Part shown: positions 35,699-45,331 of the stretch, piece after piece
Numbering within the stretch: position 1 is the stretch's first letter
How the letters are laid out: each line of letters starts with the position of its first letter
NCBI GenBank assembly: GCA_947571655.1
Contig: CANOYR010000001.1
Coordinates: 1-64,000 of the forward strand
Length of the DNA: 64,000 bases
Origin: an uncultured Caryophanales bacterium
Lineage (GTDB): Bacteria > Bacillota_I > Bacilli_A > RF39 > UBA660
Direction of reading: 5' to 3'
The notes under the pieces: model-generated
The model's database searches: none
What the model saw: only the letters and a program-made list of their open reading frames with translations
Told to the model about the DNA's origin: nothing
Position numbers and translations under genes: made by a program

Positions 35699-36898
35699 TT
35701 AATAATTTTTTAAATATAATAAATCCATATCCACATCGGAAGAAATTCCAGGAACCCTTCCATTACTAGTAAACTGCCACATTCTATAATCCCCTTCATA
35801 ATTAGTTTCCCTCGTATAATGCGCCAACCATACATCATAATCTAACAAATTCCAAATCTTTTCTAAATAGTTTTTACTAGCATACATCATTGGTTGATAC
35901 CCATATTTTTCTATGATACTTAAAAATGAATGAGCAATCTGATTTAAATCATAAAGACTAATATGAAAAGAATTGAACATAGAATAGCATTCCCAATCAA
36001 ATACCACTGGCAAATCCAATGAATAATCTTTTAATTGCTTTACTACCCACTTTGCTTGATTTCTCGCCTCCTTTTTACTAGAGGCATAAGAATAATAATA
36101 AACACCAACCAAAAGTCCATTTTTCTGAGCTTCCTTAATATTTTCTAAAAAATAAGAATCTAACTTCGAATCTTCTTTTGGACCAATTTGCGTTCCTAAA
36201 CGAATCATCGCAAACTGAATTCCACTTTCTCGAACCCTTTTCCAATCAATCGATTCTTGCCATTTAGAAACATCAATTCCGATAGAAATATTAGAAGAAG
36301 AATAACGCTCTTTCACATCCTCTAACTGAATTTTCTCTGAAGTAGAAGTACCTTGTTTTTCAACAACTTTTAAAACGAAATCTTCTCTAGTTTCATTTCC
36401 ACTATGATCAGTTGCTAAATAAGTTAATGGATATTCTCCAACCTGATCAAAAAAATAATCTCCTTCAATTCTACAGTTGGGATTTTTATCATAATTATCC
36501 CCACATAAAATTAAATCCTCTAATTTTTTTTCATTTCCTTTTACAACAGTATAACTACCAGAAACCCAAACAAGAGGCGGTGTACGATCAAAAACAGAAA
36601 GTAAAAAAGTAGAAGTCTTCTTTTTTCCATAATCATTATAATAAGTAAAAGAAATTTCCTTCTCACCCAGTTCAGAAGTATCGATTACTTCATCTTCTAA
36701 AACACCATCCTCTATTCTAACAAAATCAGAAATTCTGACTTTAGAGTATACCTCTGTAGTAACAGTTTCTTTAAAAACAAAAGAAGTATTTTCCACTTCT
36801 TCCTCTAAAAGACCAAAAGAAGGAAAACACAAAAAGATTCCAGCAATTAAAAACAATAATCCTACGATAAAAAAAATGATCCATATTTTATTTTTCAT
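35699..36898 (-). CDS. GH25 lysozyme with Ig-like repeats
   Basis: This is an exported muramidase. It has an N-terminal membrane anchor or uncleaved signal (about 5-28), two Ig-like/DUF5011-type modules (about 45-190; FDRTPPLVWVSGSYT and VGEYPLTYLATDHSGNETR), then GH25 from about 205: IGIDVSKWQESIDWKRV, FAMIRLGTQIGP, VGVYYYSYASS and LPVVFDWECY with the catalytic Asp/Glu. Cell-wall turnover is expected. The gene stands alone on the minus strand. Confidence 0.92.
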   Translation of the reverse strand: MKNKIWIIFFIVGLLFLIAGIFLCFPSFGLLEEEVENTSFVFKETVTTEVYSKVRISDFVRIEDGVLEDEVIDTSELGEKEISFTYYNDYGKKKTSTFLLSVFDRTPPLVWVSGSYTVVKGNEKKLEDLILCGDNYDKNPNCRIEGDYFFDQVGEYPLTYLATDHSGNETREDFVLKVVEKQGTSTSEKIQLEDVKERYSSSNISIGIDVSKWQESIDWKRVRESGIQFAMIRLGTQIGPKEDSKLDSYFLENIKEAQKNGLLVGVYYYSYASSKKEARNQAKWVVKQLKDYSLDLPVVFDWECYSMFNSFHISLYDLNQIAHSFLSIIEKYGYQPMMYASKNYLEKIWNLLDYDVWLAHYTRETNYEGDYRMWQFTSNGRVPGISSDVDMDLLYLKNY

Positions 36899-36978
36899 TG
36901 AGAATCCTCTCCTATTTATCCATTAGTTTACCAAAAAAATGCAATCTAATTCTATCATTTAAAAATTTATGAAATTTT

Positions 36979-37653
36979 TTACTTCTTCAAATATGAAAAA
37001 CAAGACCAAACACCATGAACCTCAGGAAATCTTTCAAAAACTAAGTTCTCTTTAGTAATCGGATGAAAAAAAGACAAATGATAACAAGAAAGAGCAATTT
37101 GTTTTTGATTTCGAACTCCATATCGTTGATCTCCATACAAAGGAAATCCTCGAGAAGCAAACTGAACACGAATCTGGTGATGTCTACCTGTTTTTAGATA
37201 AACACGAACCAGACTTTGATTTCCTACCTCTTCCAAAACCTCATAATCTAAAATAGAATCTTTTCCATTTTTAGAATCTACAACAATAGTATTTCCATTC
37301 TCCAATTTCTTTAAATAATCCCGAAATTCGCCCTTTTTTTTAGGTAAAATTCCATTTACTACTGCTAAATATTGTTTTCCAATCTTAGAAAGACGAATTT
37401 GTTCAGAAAGACGAGAAGCTGCTTTACTCGTTTTTGCGTAAACCATCACTCCAGATACTGGACGATCCAATCGATGAACAAGACCCACAAAAACATTTCC
37501 TGGTTTTTGATATTTCTCTTTAATATATTGCTTAATCATTGTAAGCAAATCGAAATCTAATGTGGCATCTCCTTGGCTTAAAACATTTTCTTTTTTATAT
37601 ACTACAATTACATGATTATCCTCATATAAAATTTCGAATTTTTTACTCTTCAT
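36979..37653 (-). CDS. RluA-family pseudouridine synthase
   Basis: It isomerises uridine in RNA. The catalytic Asp sits in GLVHRLDRPVSGVMVYAKT (about residue 58), with LKTGRHHQIRVQFA and GDQRYG towards the C-terminus. There is no S4 domain. The open frame reaches 37680 through a GTG, but ATG 37653 overlaps the stop of the methyltransferase by 11 bases, indicating translational coupling of the two RNA-modification genes. The target site cannot be told from sequence. Confidence 0.92.
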   Translation of the reverse strand: MKSKKFEILYEDNHVIVVYKKENVLSQGDATLDFDLLTMIKQYIKEKYQKPGNVFVGLVHRLDRPVSGVMVYAKTSKAASRLSEQIRLSKIGKQYLAVVNGILPKKKGEFRDYLKKLENGNTIVVDSKNGKDSILDYEVLEEVGNQSLVRVYLKTGRHHQIRVQFASRGFPLYGDQRYGVRNQKQIALSCYHLSFFHPITKENLVFERFPEVHGVWSCFSYLKK

Positions 37654-38512
37654 CAAACAAATACCTTCCTGTAATCCCACATGGTAAAATTAACCCCTGT
37701 TCCCGAATTGGAAGACCAATCTCCTCTGTTTCAAAAGTCCCAGAAAAATCTTTAAAATGTAACCGAAATAAATTATTCACAACTTCTGTAGATAAACCAG
37801 ATGTATAAGAATTGATTAAAAAAAATAATGGGGAATCACTCAATAATTGTACACAAAGTTGAATCAAAGAATCTAAATCTCTTTCAATATCCCAAACTTC
37901 TCCATTTGCACCTCTTCCATAACTAGGAGGATCCATGATAATAGCATCGTAACGATTTCCCCTACGAATTTCTCTTTTAACAAACTTCACAACATCATCA
38001 ACAAGAAATCGAACAGAAGCATCACGAAAACCAGAAAGAGAAACATTTTCTTTGGCCCAATCCACCATGCCACGAGAAGCATCTACATGAACAACACTAG
38101 CTCCCTTACTAAGACAAGCAACTGTCGCTCCACCTGTATAGGCAAATAAATTTAATACACGAACAGGAGTCCTCCTAGATTCAATCTTCTCCATCATAAA
38201 ATCCCAATTGACTGCCTGTTCTGGAAATAATCCTGTATGTTTAAATCCCATTTGCTTAATATGAAAAGTTAAATTCCGATACTGGATATTCCAAGATTCT
38301 TTGGTGTCCCTTAAGTTTTCCCAGTAACCACCACCACGATTACTGCGATGATAATAAGCATGAATATATGGATACTTTTCAAGTAAATCACCACGATCCC
38401 AAATAACCTGAGGATCGGGTCTTAATAAATAAATATCACTCCAACGTTCTAATTTTAAGCCCCTAGAACTATCAATAATTTCATAATCCTTCCAATGATT
38501 TGCTAATCTCAT
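37643..38512 (-). CDS. Class I SAM-dependent methyltransferase (RlmI-like)
   Basis: This is a Rossmann methyltransferase of the RlmI/RlmK group, probably acting on rRNA. Seen are VLNLFAYTGGATVACL (motif I), VHVDASRGMVDWAKEN, FLVDDVVKFVKRE, and the active-site IIMDPPSYGRG. It lacks the PUA domain of long RlmI proteins. ATG 38512 has GGGAGG 6 bases upstream; the longer frame to 38542 is not needed. It is coupled to the pseudouridine synthase downstream. Confidence 0.9.
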   Translation of the reverse strand: MRLANHWKDYEIIDSSRGLKLERWSDIYLLRPDPQVIWDRGDLLEKYPYIHAYYHRSNRGGGYWENLRDTKESWNIQYRNLTFHIKQMGFKHTGLFPEQAVNWDFMMEKIESRRTPVRVLNLFAYTGGATVACLSKGASVVHVDASRGMVDWAKENVSLSGFRDASVRFLVDDVVKFVKREIRRGNRYDAIIMDPPSYGRGANGEVWDIERDLDSLIQLCVQLLSDSPLFFLINSYTSGLSTEVVNNLFRLHFKDFSGTFETEEIGLPIREQGLILPCGITGRYLFDEE

Positions 38513-38589
38513 GAACTTCCTCCCTTTCTTGTAGTTTATCATGTTTTAAAAAGAAAAAAAAGAAGGCTTTTTCAAAGAAAGACATCCTT

Positions 38590-40023
38590 CTATTTATTAA
38601 TGTACTTCTTCACCTTTTGAAATTCAATATCCTCCTCTGGATTTAAAATGCAATTCATATATTGCTGATAAAAAGAAGACTCATCTTCATATTTGATAGA
38701 ATCGAGTGGTATTCCAAATTTTTCTTCTACATAAGGAGATAATGCCAAAAATGCCTCCTGATAAGACTCCAAAAGAGCCTCATCAGTTCCAAGTTTAAAA
38801 TCAAACTCTATTTTATCAAAAGCACGATATAATTGAACCCGTGGCTCTCTTTCTGGAATAATATTAATCAAAGCATCATTAATTGCTCCCATGCTTTGTT
38901 CAGAATAAGATTGAAGTAAAACATCAGATCCCACAACTTCCGCTAGCAACCTAACAAAATAATCAGAATAAATATAACGAGTAGAAACCCAATATGGTTC
39001 TGAATAAAATTCATCTGTAATAAAAACAGTCATCCCCTCAGTTAAAAAGGAATAAGGAAATCGTCCAGTCAAATGAATCCCCTCGTGATAAGAAGTATAA
39101 GGCGCATCAAAAATTTCATATTTTAACTGAATATTCGCATAATGATCAAGTTGAAAAGTAGAAAGACATAAAGCATCAATTACAGTAGTCCTACCTAAAA
39201 CATACTTTGGTAACGAAGCCTTTTCATGAATCTTTAATCTTTCGAATCTTCTTCTTTGCCTTTCATAATCTAAATAAGGATTCTTCTCATAATACTCACG
39301 AAAATACTCAAAGAACTGATACTGATTCTCTGTAATACTAGGATTATTCTCTAAAGTATCATAAAGAATATCAACTTTCTCTTCTACAGAAATATCCTGA
39401 AAAACAGAATCATCTTTCATTTGATTCGAATCCATATTAACAGTTGCATCTACTCCTATTTGTAACCGATGATGACAAGCTGAAATGGGCATTGACAAAA
39501 GACAAAAAGAAGAAAAAAGTTCTAATAAATATAACGTCTTTAATCCTTTAGAATAAAAATTTTTCAAAAATAAATTCAAATTTTTAAATGAGTGCAATAA
39601 TTCTGGTACAGAACAAAAAACATTTAGAAAATTCAAAGGAACAGCTAATAAAATAGAATCTCTAACAAAATAAAATAACACTCCTTGTGTTAAAAGTACT
39701 TTCAATATATTTAAAATTTCACGAAAAACATTTTTATAAATAACATCCCTTAAATCCTTTGTTGATAATACTTTTCTTGTAGAATAAAAATATATCTTAA
39801 GATTAGGATATTTTTCCTTAAGGGAATCAATATAATAATTCAAATCATCAATATTTTTTCGTTTTCTAAGATAATGAGAAGGAAAAGTTTTATGAGTATA
39901 TTTCCTTTTTCCTTTAGAATCAACAAATTCAGAAATAAGAAAGGGAAGATTCACTTCTTTTGTGATAAAATTCCTAGAATAAATAAAATATAAAGATTTC
40001 AATTGATCGTTTTCACATTTCAC
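38590..40023 (-). CDS. Membrane protein with HExxH metalloprotease-like domain (copy A)
   Basis: This 477-residue protein is of unknown family. The N-terminal 95 residues are cytosolic-type, followed by hydrophobic stretches at about 100-135 and 162-182, then an external-type domain of about 290 residues. That domain contains H313-E-G-I-H317, followed 12 residues later by E329 in FLTEGMTVFITDEF, the layout of a gluzincin-type zinc peptidase. It is clearly homologous in order and motifs to the gene at 40620-42137. Substrate and activity are unknown. A minus-strand TATAAT lies at 40049-40054. Confidence 0.72.
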   Translation of the reverse strand: MKCENDQLKSLYFIYSRNFITKEVNLPFLISEFVDSKGKRKYTHKTFPSHYLRKRKNIDDLNYYIDSLKEKYPNLKIYFYSTRKVLSTKDLRDVIYKNVFREILNILKVLLTQGVLFYFVRDSILLAVPLNFLNVFCSVPELLHSFKNLNLFLKNFYSKGLKTLYLLELFSSFCLLSMPISACHHRLQIGVDATVNMDSNQMKDDSVFQDISVEEKVDILYDTLENNPSITENQYQFFEYFREYYEKNPYLDYERQRRRFERLKIHEKASLPKYVLGRTTVIDALCLSTFQLDHYANIQLKYEIFDAPYTSYHEGIHLTGRFPYSFLTEGMTVFITDEFYSEPYWVSTRYIYSDYFVRLLAEVVGSDVLLQSYSEQSMGAINDALINIIPEREPRVQLYRAFDKIEFDFKLGTDEALLESYQEAFLALSPYVEEKFGIPLDSIKYEDESSFYQQYMNCILNPEEDIEFQKVKKYINK

Positions 40024-40125
40024 AAAAGGTCATCTCCCAAACGCACATATTATATCACAAATAAAAAGAAGAAAGAATAAAAAAATTAAAAAAAACCACA
40101 CTAAAATTAAAGGAGGAAAAAAACA

Positions 40126-40563
40126 ATGAATGAAAACTATGAATTATTAGAACACATCTATCAAGATAGTGAAATGGCATGTTTTACCTTAGAACAACTA
40201 TTAGAAGATTTAAAAGAAAAAGACAATAAAATTAAAAGGATTTTAGAAGATATACTAAAAGAATACCGATCTTGGAAAAAAGAAGCAGAAGAAAAACTAG
40301 AATCTAAAAATCAAGAGATTAAAGAAAAAGGAACCATCAGCAAAATGATGGCAGGAATGGGAATTAAAAAAGAAGTAAAAGAAGATAATAGTGATTCAAG
40401 TATTGCCGACATGTTAATTCAAGGAATCTCTATGGGAAGTCTAGATACCGAAAAGAAAATAAAATCCTATGATAAAGAAGTAGATAAAGAACAACTTTCT
40501 CTAGCAAAGAAGTTTTTAAAGTTCCAAGAAAAATCAATCGATCAATTAAAGAAGTATCTCTAA
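40126..40563 (+). CDS. Small helical protein between the two metalloprotease-like genes
   Basis: This 145-residue protein is almost wholly helical and charged, with segments that look like a four-helix bundle or coiled coil (LEQLLEDLKEKDNKIKRIL and KKFLKFQEKSIDQLKKYL). The central MMAGMGIKK with DMLIQGISMG is flexible and hydrophobic. The family is unknown. It has a very strong AAAGGAGG site. It is the only plus-strand gene in a minus-strand run and ends at a shared bidirectional terminator. A link to its two flanking genes is possible but unproven. Confidence 0.75.
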   Translation: MNENYELLEHIYQDSEMACFTLEQLLEDLKEKDNKIKRILEDILKEYRSWKKEAEEKLESKNQEIKEKGTISKMMAGMGIKKEVKEDNSDSSIADMLIQGISMGSLDTEKKIKSYDKEVDKEQLSLAKKFLKFQEKSIDQLKKYL

Positions 40564-40583
40564 AATTTTTCAAAAATAAAAGA

Positions 40584-40612
40584 AAAAAGACCGAATCATA
40601 GGTCTTTTTATA
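40584..40612. terminator. Bidirectional terminator
   Basis: The arms AAAAGACC and GGTCTTTT are flanked by T runs on both strands. It serves the 145-residue gene (plus) and the second metalloprotease-like gene (minus). Confidence 0.8.
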
Positions 40613-40619
40613 AATTGAT

Positions 40620-42137
40620 TTAATAATAAGAAATAGAATGATCAGAAATAGACAAATCATTTGAATGATAAACTTTTACATAATCCAAACGATTAGAATT
40701 TTGATTAAAATAAACTGCTCCAGTACAATTCATTTGTTTTCCAATACTATTAAGATAAATTTGAATTCTAGAAAGTGAATCTTCTTCTAAATTAGCATGA
40801 TAAAGATAGGGTGAAATAGCTTCTTGAAAAAGCTCTCTAAATTTAGGAGATTCCACTTCAAAAAACTCTTCCATCTTCCCATTTTTACCATAATCATGCA
40901 TTTTAAATCCATATTCATTCAAGATTTTAAACAAATTCTGACAATCCGAAACATCTGGATTTATTTTTAACAGCTCATCTTCAATAATACCAATATCCTC
41001 CTTAGAATAAGCTTCTAACATCTTCTCAGGAGTAACTAATTCACAAAAAATCTTAGTTAATAATACCTGATCAAAATAATTATTATCGATATTAAAATCC
41101 ATCATATATTCAGAAACTAACAAAGTCGTCATTCCCTCATTTAATGATTTATTATCTAAATGGCCTGTTCGGTGCATTAATTCATGCAATAAAGTTGTTT
41201 TATAGGAATCCTGAGAAACATTTTTCTTATTATAAATGACAATATATTCCTCAAAAGACTGCGCTGCAATTGAATTCAAATCCACATTGGTATCAATGAT
41301 TCCAAAAGAACAAAAATCTTCATAACACTTTTCATAATTAAAATAAGGATTCTCTTCAATATACTGTCTCAAATTCATCGCAATCTGCCGATCTTCTTCT
41401 TCAATTAGTGGATTATAATCAAAAGCTCCCATCAAAATATCTACTGCTGCATCCTCTGTAGTAAAAGTACAATCTCCATGAAATGGATTATCTAAATTAG
41501 ATAATACAACTCTACGTTGATCTAAAGAAGCATCAATATCCTGATTCAATTGATATTGATATGGAGAATCAAAACAATCAACATTAACAGAAAGAGAATG
41601 ACAGTAATTAGAAAGACTCAATCCAAGTAGAAATATACTAAACTGAAGTTTAAGATTTTTTAAAAGTTTGGACTTCTTCTTAGACAATTGTCTTATCTTC
41701 AAATTTCTCCAAATCGCTTGAGAAGAAAAAAGATAAGAAAACACCAAAGAAGGAGGAAGCCGTAAAAAATGACCAAGTGCAAAAGTACCAAGAGAAGCAG
41801 TTAAAAAAAGATTTTCTAATTCTGTTTCTTTTTGAATCTTTTGCTGCTGAATCGAACGTTTCACATATCTTTCTAAAAATTTATCATCATCCGAAACAAA
41901 AACAATCTTATCATAATCTTCCTTTTTTAATTGTCCCAGAATTTTTTTTAAAATCATTTCCATTTTCTGCTCTTCTTTTTCTTTTGCCACTTCCTTCTTT
42001 TTTGGATAAGAAGAAGACAATGTAAAATAAGAAGAATCTCGATTAGCATATTCAATTAAAATTTGATTAGGGTACTTATGTTGATGAGCATTTTCATCTC
42101 TAGTAATATAAATCTTTTTAATTTGATCATTTTTCAT
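40620..42137 (-). CDS. Membrane protein with HExxH metalloprotease-like domain (copy B)
   Basis: This 505-residue paralogue of the gene at 38590-40023 has a cytosolic-type N-terminus beginning MKNDQIKKIYIT, hydrophobic regions at about 110-140 and 162-178, and an external domain with LLHELMHRTGH (H318, E319, H322) and E334 in SLNEGMTTLL, 12 residues on. LLTKIFCELVTPEKMLEAYSK and the following segment parallel copy A. The motif here is a textbook HExxH. The frame overlaps the end of pflA by 11 bases, so it is probably co-transcribed with pflBA. Confidence 0.75.
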   Translation of the reverse strand: MKNDQIKKIYITRDENAHQHKYPNQILIEYANRDSSYFTLSSSYPKKKEVAKEKEEQKMEMILKKILGQLKKEDYDKIVFVSDDDKFLERYVKRSIQQQKIQKETELENLFLTASLGTFALGHFLRLPPSLVFSYLFSSQAIWRNLKIRQLSKKKSKLLKNLKLQFSIFLLGLSLSNYCHSLSVNVDCFDSPYQYQLNQDIDASLDQRRVVLSNLDNPFHGDCTFTTEDAAVDILMGAFDYNPLIEEEDRQIAMNLRQYIEENPYFNYEKCYEDFCSFGIIDTNVDLNSIAAQSFEEYIVIYNKKNVSQDSYKTTLLHELMHRTGHLDNKSLNEGMTTLLVSEYMMDFNIDNNYFDQVLLTKIFCELVTPEKMLEAYSKEDIGIIEDELLKINPDVSDCQNLFKILNEYGFKMHDYGKNGKMEEFFEVESPKFRELFQEAISPYLYHANLEEDSLSRIQIYLNSIGKQMNCTGAVYFNQNSNRLDYVKVYHSNDLSISDHSISYY

Positions 42138-42846
42138 AATATGCCTCCATAAATTTTTGATATAGCTCCTGACATTTTTTCTGATCCATCTCTTTTAAAT
42201 CTTCATATGGATAAACAATTCCTAATTTTTTGTATTTTTCCTTGCCCATCGTATGATAAGGTAGAAACTCGATATGCTCAATATTTTTAATATCTTTCAA
42301 CATATCATGAAGTCCCATCAAATAAGAATCATTATCCATCATCCCTGGGATAATAACCTGACGAATCCAAACCTTTTTCCCACTTTCATTAAGAGCTTTC
42401 ATAAAATTCAAAAATTCATCCATTTCTAAGCCTGTAATCTCTTGATATCCATCTTTCGTAATATGTTTGATATCTAATAAAACAAGATCAACATAAGAAA
42501 GAAGCTCACGATAATTTCCGTTTCCAACTCCTGCAGTATCTAACGCAATATGAATGCCTTCCTTTTTTAATATTTTACATACCTCAATTAAGAATTCACT
42601 TTGAAGAAGTGGCTCTCCTCCAGAAAAAGTAACACCACCTTGATTTCTTCTAAAGTAAGGCTTATTTCGAATAATTCGCTTAGCAAGATCAAAAGCAGTA
42701 TAATTAGCTACTCCCTTTTTCCACATTTCAGGATTATGACAGTATTTACATCGAAGCTTGCATCCAGATAAAAATACGACTGTACGAATTCCTGGACCAT
42801 CAACAAGTCCAAAACTCTCAATAGAGTCTACACTACCCATTTTCAT
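42127..42846 (-). CDS. pflA: Pyruvate formate-lyase activating enzyme
   Basis: This radical-SAM enzyme installs the glycyl radical in PflB. The CKLRCKYC cluster motif (C-x3-C-x2-C) is at about residues 30-37, after GLVDGPGIRTVVFLSG; GGVTFSGGEPLLQ follows. The length is 239, typical. Its ATG shares one base with the TAA of pflB (TAATG), so the two are coupled in translation. Confidence 0.97.
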   Translation of the reverse strand: MKMGSVDSIESFGLVDGPGIRTVVFLSGCKLRCKYCHNPEMWKKGVANYTAFDLAKRIIRNKPYFRRNQGGVTFSGGEPLLQSEFLIEVCKILKKEGIHIALDTAGVGNGNYRELLSYVDLVLLDIKHITKDGYQEITGLEMDEFLNFMKALNESGKKVWIRQVIIPGMMDNDSYLMGLHDMLKDIKNIEHIEFLPYHTMGKEKYKKLGIVYPYEDLKEMDQKKCQELYQKFMEAYYEK

Positions 42847-45074
42847 TATAATTTCTCATGGAACGTTCTAGAAATAACTTCTTCTTGTTGTTTTCTAGTT
42901 AATCGATTAAAGCGAACAGCATATCCAGACACACGAATCGTTAATAATGGATATTTTTCTGGATGATTCATCGCATCAATTAGCATTTCACGATTTAAAA
43001 CATTCACATTTAAATGATGGGCACCTTGAACAAAATATCCATCTAATAAAGTAACTAAGTTTTCTATCTGTTCTTCTTTACTATGTCCAAGAGAACTTGG
43101 AACAATAGAGAATGTATTACTAATTCCATCACGACAACACTCAGCATAGTTTAGTTTGGCAACAGAATTTAAACTAGCCACAGCACCACTCATATCTCTT
43201 CCATGCATTGGATTTGCACCTGGAGCAAAAGCAACTCCAGCTTTTCTTCCATCTGGTGTAGCACCCGTTTTCGAACCATAAACGACATTAGAGGTAATCG
43301 TTAATACAGAAAGAGTTGGATGTGCCTTTCGATAACATTCATGACTAGCAAGTTCTTTATAAAACTTATCTAAAACTTCCTTAGCAATCAAATCCACCCG
43401 ATCATCATCATTTCCATACTTTGGAAATTCTCCATCAATTTCAAAATCAATCGCAATTCCCTCTTTATTGCGAATTGGTTTTACTTTTGCATACTTAATC
43501 GCAGACAAAGAATCGGCAACTACAGAAAGTCCAGCAACCCCATATGCCATTAATCGATTTACTTCTGTATCATGAAGAGCCATCTGCCCTGCTTCATAAG
43601 CATATTTATCATGCATATAATGAATAATATTCATTGCATTTGAATAAATAATAGCGATTCTCTCTAGCATACTCCAATAGACATCTTTGACCTTTTGATA
43701 ATCTAAAATTTCGTCCTCCATTTTATCAAAACCTGGAATTACTAATTCATTTTTTACCTCATCTACTCCACCATTAATTGAATAAAGAAGGGCTTTTGCT
43801 AAATTACAACGAGCTCCAAAGAATTGCATATCACGACCAACTCGCATCGCAGATACACAACAAGCAATCGCATAATCATCACCATAAATTGGACGCATCA
43901 CATCATCATTTTCATATTGAATTGCATCTGTATCAATCGACATCTTCGCACAATATTTTTTAAATGTTTCTGGTAATTTTTCACTCCATAAAACGGTCAT
44001 ATTAGGTTCAGGTGCTGGATCTAAATTTGTTAAAGTATGAAGAATTCGAAAGCTTGTTTTGGTAACCATCGATTCTTCTTTTTCTGTAATTCCACCAATA
44101 GAGCAAGTAACCCAAGTAGGATCTCCAGAAAATAACTCATCATAGTCTGGTGTCCTCAAATGTCTAGCAATTCTTAATTTAATTACAAACTGATCAATTA
44201 ATTCCTGAACTCCCCTCTCATCTAAAGTTCCATCGTTTAAATCCCTTTCAAAATAAATATCCAAAAAGGCATCCACACGACCAAGGCTCATCGCAGCACC
44301 ATTATTTTCCTTAATTGCTGCTAAATAGCCAAAATATAACCACTGAACTGCTTCTTTTGCATCTTTCGCAGGTTTTGAAATATCATAACCATACTTCAAA
44401 GCCATCTTTTTAATTTCATCTAATGCACGATACTGCATAGAAACATCTTCTCTTAAATGAATCAGTTCCTCTGTCATAGGACCAACCAAATAATCCCAAT
44501 CCTTTTTCTTTTGCTCCATTAAATAATCAATTCCATATAAAGCAATTCGACGATAATCACCAATGATTCTCCCACGACCATACGCATCAGGAAGCCCAGT
44601 AAGTAATCCAACATGTCTAGCAATTTTAATATCTTCTGTATACGCATCAAAAACACCCTGATTATGTGTCTTTCTAAATTCATTAAAATATTTATCTACA
44701 GTGGGATTCAACTTATATCCATAAGCATCTAACTCTTGATATACCATACGAATTCCACCATAAGGATTTACAATTCTTTTGAGAGGGGCATCGGTTTGAA
44801 GTCCTACAATAACCTCATTATCTTTATCAATGTATCCAGCATCATAGGCATTAATTCCTGACATATGATCGGTATCAATATCTAAAACATGCTTCTTTAA
44901 TTCCTCTTTTAATAGGTCTGAACATTTAGACCATACAATCTCAGTTTTCTTTGTTGTTTTCTCTAAAAATTCCTCATCTCCATCATAACCTTTATAATTT
45001 TCAAGAATAAAGTTACGAACATCAATCTCGCTACACCAAATTCCCTTCTTAAAATCTTTCCATTCTTCTCTCAT
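42846..45074 (-). CDS. pflB: Formate C-acetyltransferase (pyruvate formate-lyase)
   Basis: This glycyl-radical enzyme splits pyruvate with CoA into acetyl-CoA and formate, the central step of anaerobic fermentation. The double cysteine is in [20 protein letters not shown] (about residue 400) and the glycyl radical in [13 protein letters not shown] near the C-terminus. The length of 742 is standard. GGGAGG precedes ATG. It is an oxygen-sensitive enzyme and agrees with the desulfoferrodoxin gene in pointing to a strict anaerobe. Confidence 0.98.
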   Translation of the reverse strand: MREEWKDFKKGIWCSEIDVRNFILENYKGYDGDEEFLEKTTKKTEIVWSKCSDLLKEELKKHVLDIDTDHMSGINAYDAGYIDKDNEVIVGLQTDAPLKRIVNPYGGIRMVYQELDAYGYKLNPTVDKYFNEFRKTHNQGVFDAYTEDIKIARHVGLLTGLPDAYGRGRIIGDYRRIALYGIDYLMEQKKKDWDYLVGPMTEELIHLREDVSMQYRALDEIKKMALKYGYDISKPAKDAKEAVQWLYFGYLAAIKENNGAAMSLGRVDAFLDIYFERDLNDGTLDERGVQELIDQFVIKLRIARHLRTPDYDELFSGDPTWVTCSIGGITEKEESMVTKTSFRILHTLTNLDPAPEPNMTVLWSEKLPETFKKYCAKMSIDTDAIQYENDDVMRPIYGDDYAIACCVSAMRVGRDMQFFGARCNLAKALLYSINGGVDEVKNELVIPGFDKMEDEILDYQKVKDVYWSMLERIAIIYSNAMNIIHYMHDKYAYEAGQMALHDTEVNRLMAYGVAGLSVVADSLSAIKYAKVKPIRNKEGIAIDFEIDGEFPKYGNDDDRVDLIAKEVLDKFYKELASHECYRKAHPTLSVLTITSNVVYGSKTGATPDGRKAGVAFAPGANPMHGRDMSGAVASLNSVAKLNYAECCRDGISNTFSIVPSSLGHSKEEQIENLVTLLDGYFVQGAHHLNVNVLNREMLIDAMNHPEKYPLLTIRVSGYAVRFNRLTRKQQEEVISRTFHEKL

Positions 45075-45097
45075 TTTTTATCCTCCCTATAGTAAAT

Positions 45098-45126
45098 ATT
45101 ATACCATTAAATAGACGCTTTCAAAC
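45098..45126 (-). promoter_or_regulatory. Putative pflB promoter with half cre-like site
   Basis: TATAAT (45098-45103) lies 24 bases before the pflB ATG. The -35 region is weak (TTGAAA at 45119-45124 with 15 bases, or GTTTGA with 17). TGAAAGCG (45116-45123) matches the left half of a catabolite-responsive element, but the right half does not. Confidence 0.4.
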
Positions 45127-45331
45127 GAGAATTAAAAAAATTGACACTACTTGATAAATAAAACAATTTTCTCTAGTACCTACTTTATCACGTAAAAATT
45201 CTTCTTATCTACAAAAAGAAACAAATTTAAAATAATAAAATAAATCTTTTCTGTTTTTGAATTTTCTTGAATCCCTTTAACATTATTTTTTATTTCCACA
45301 TATATTTATATTAAAAAGAAAGAGGATGATT

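Noticed and set aside
40046..40054. CATATTATA as a sporulation-type -10 for the 145-residue gene
   Set aside because: It is the reverse of the TATAAT box of the minus-strand gene and lies about 72 bases from the plus-strand ATG, too far compared with the other cases.
45116..45129. Full catabolite-responsive element before pflB
   Set aside because: Only the left half TGAAAGCG fits the consensus; the right half has several mismatches.
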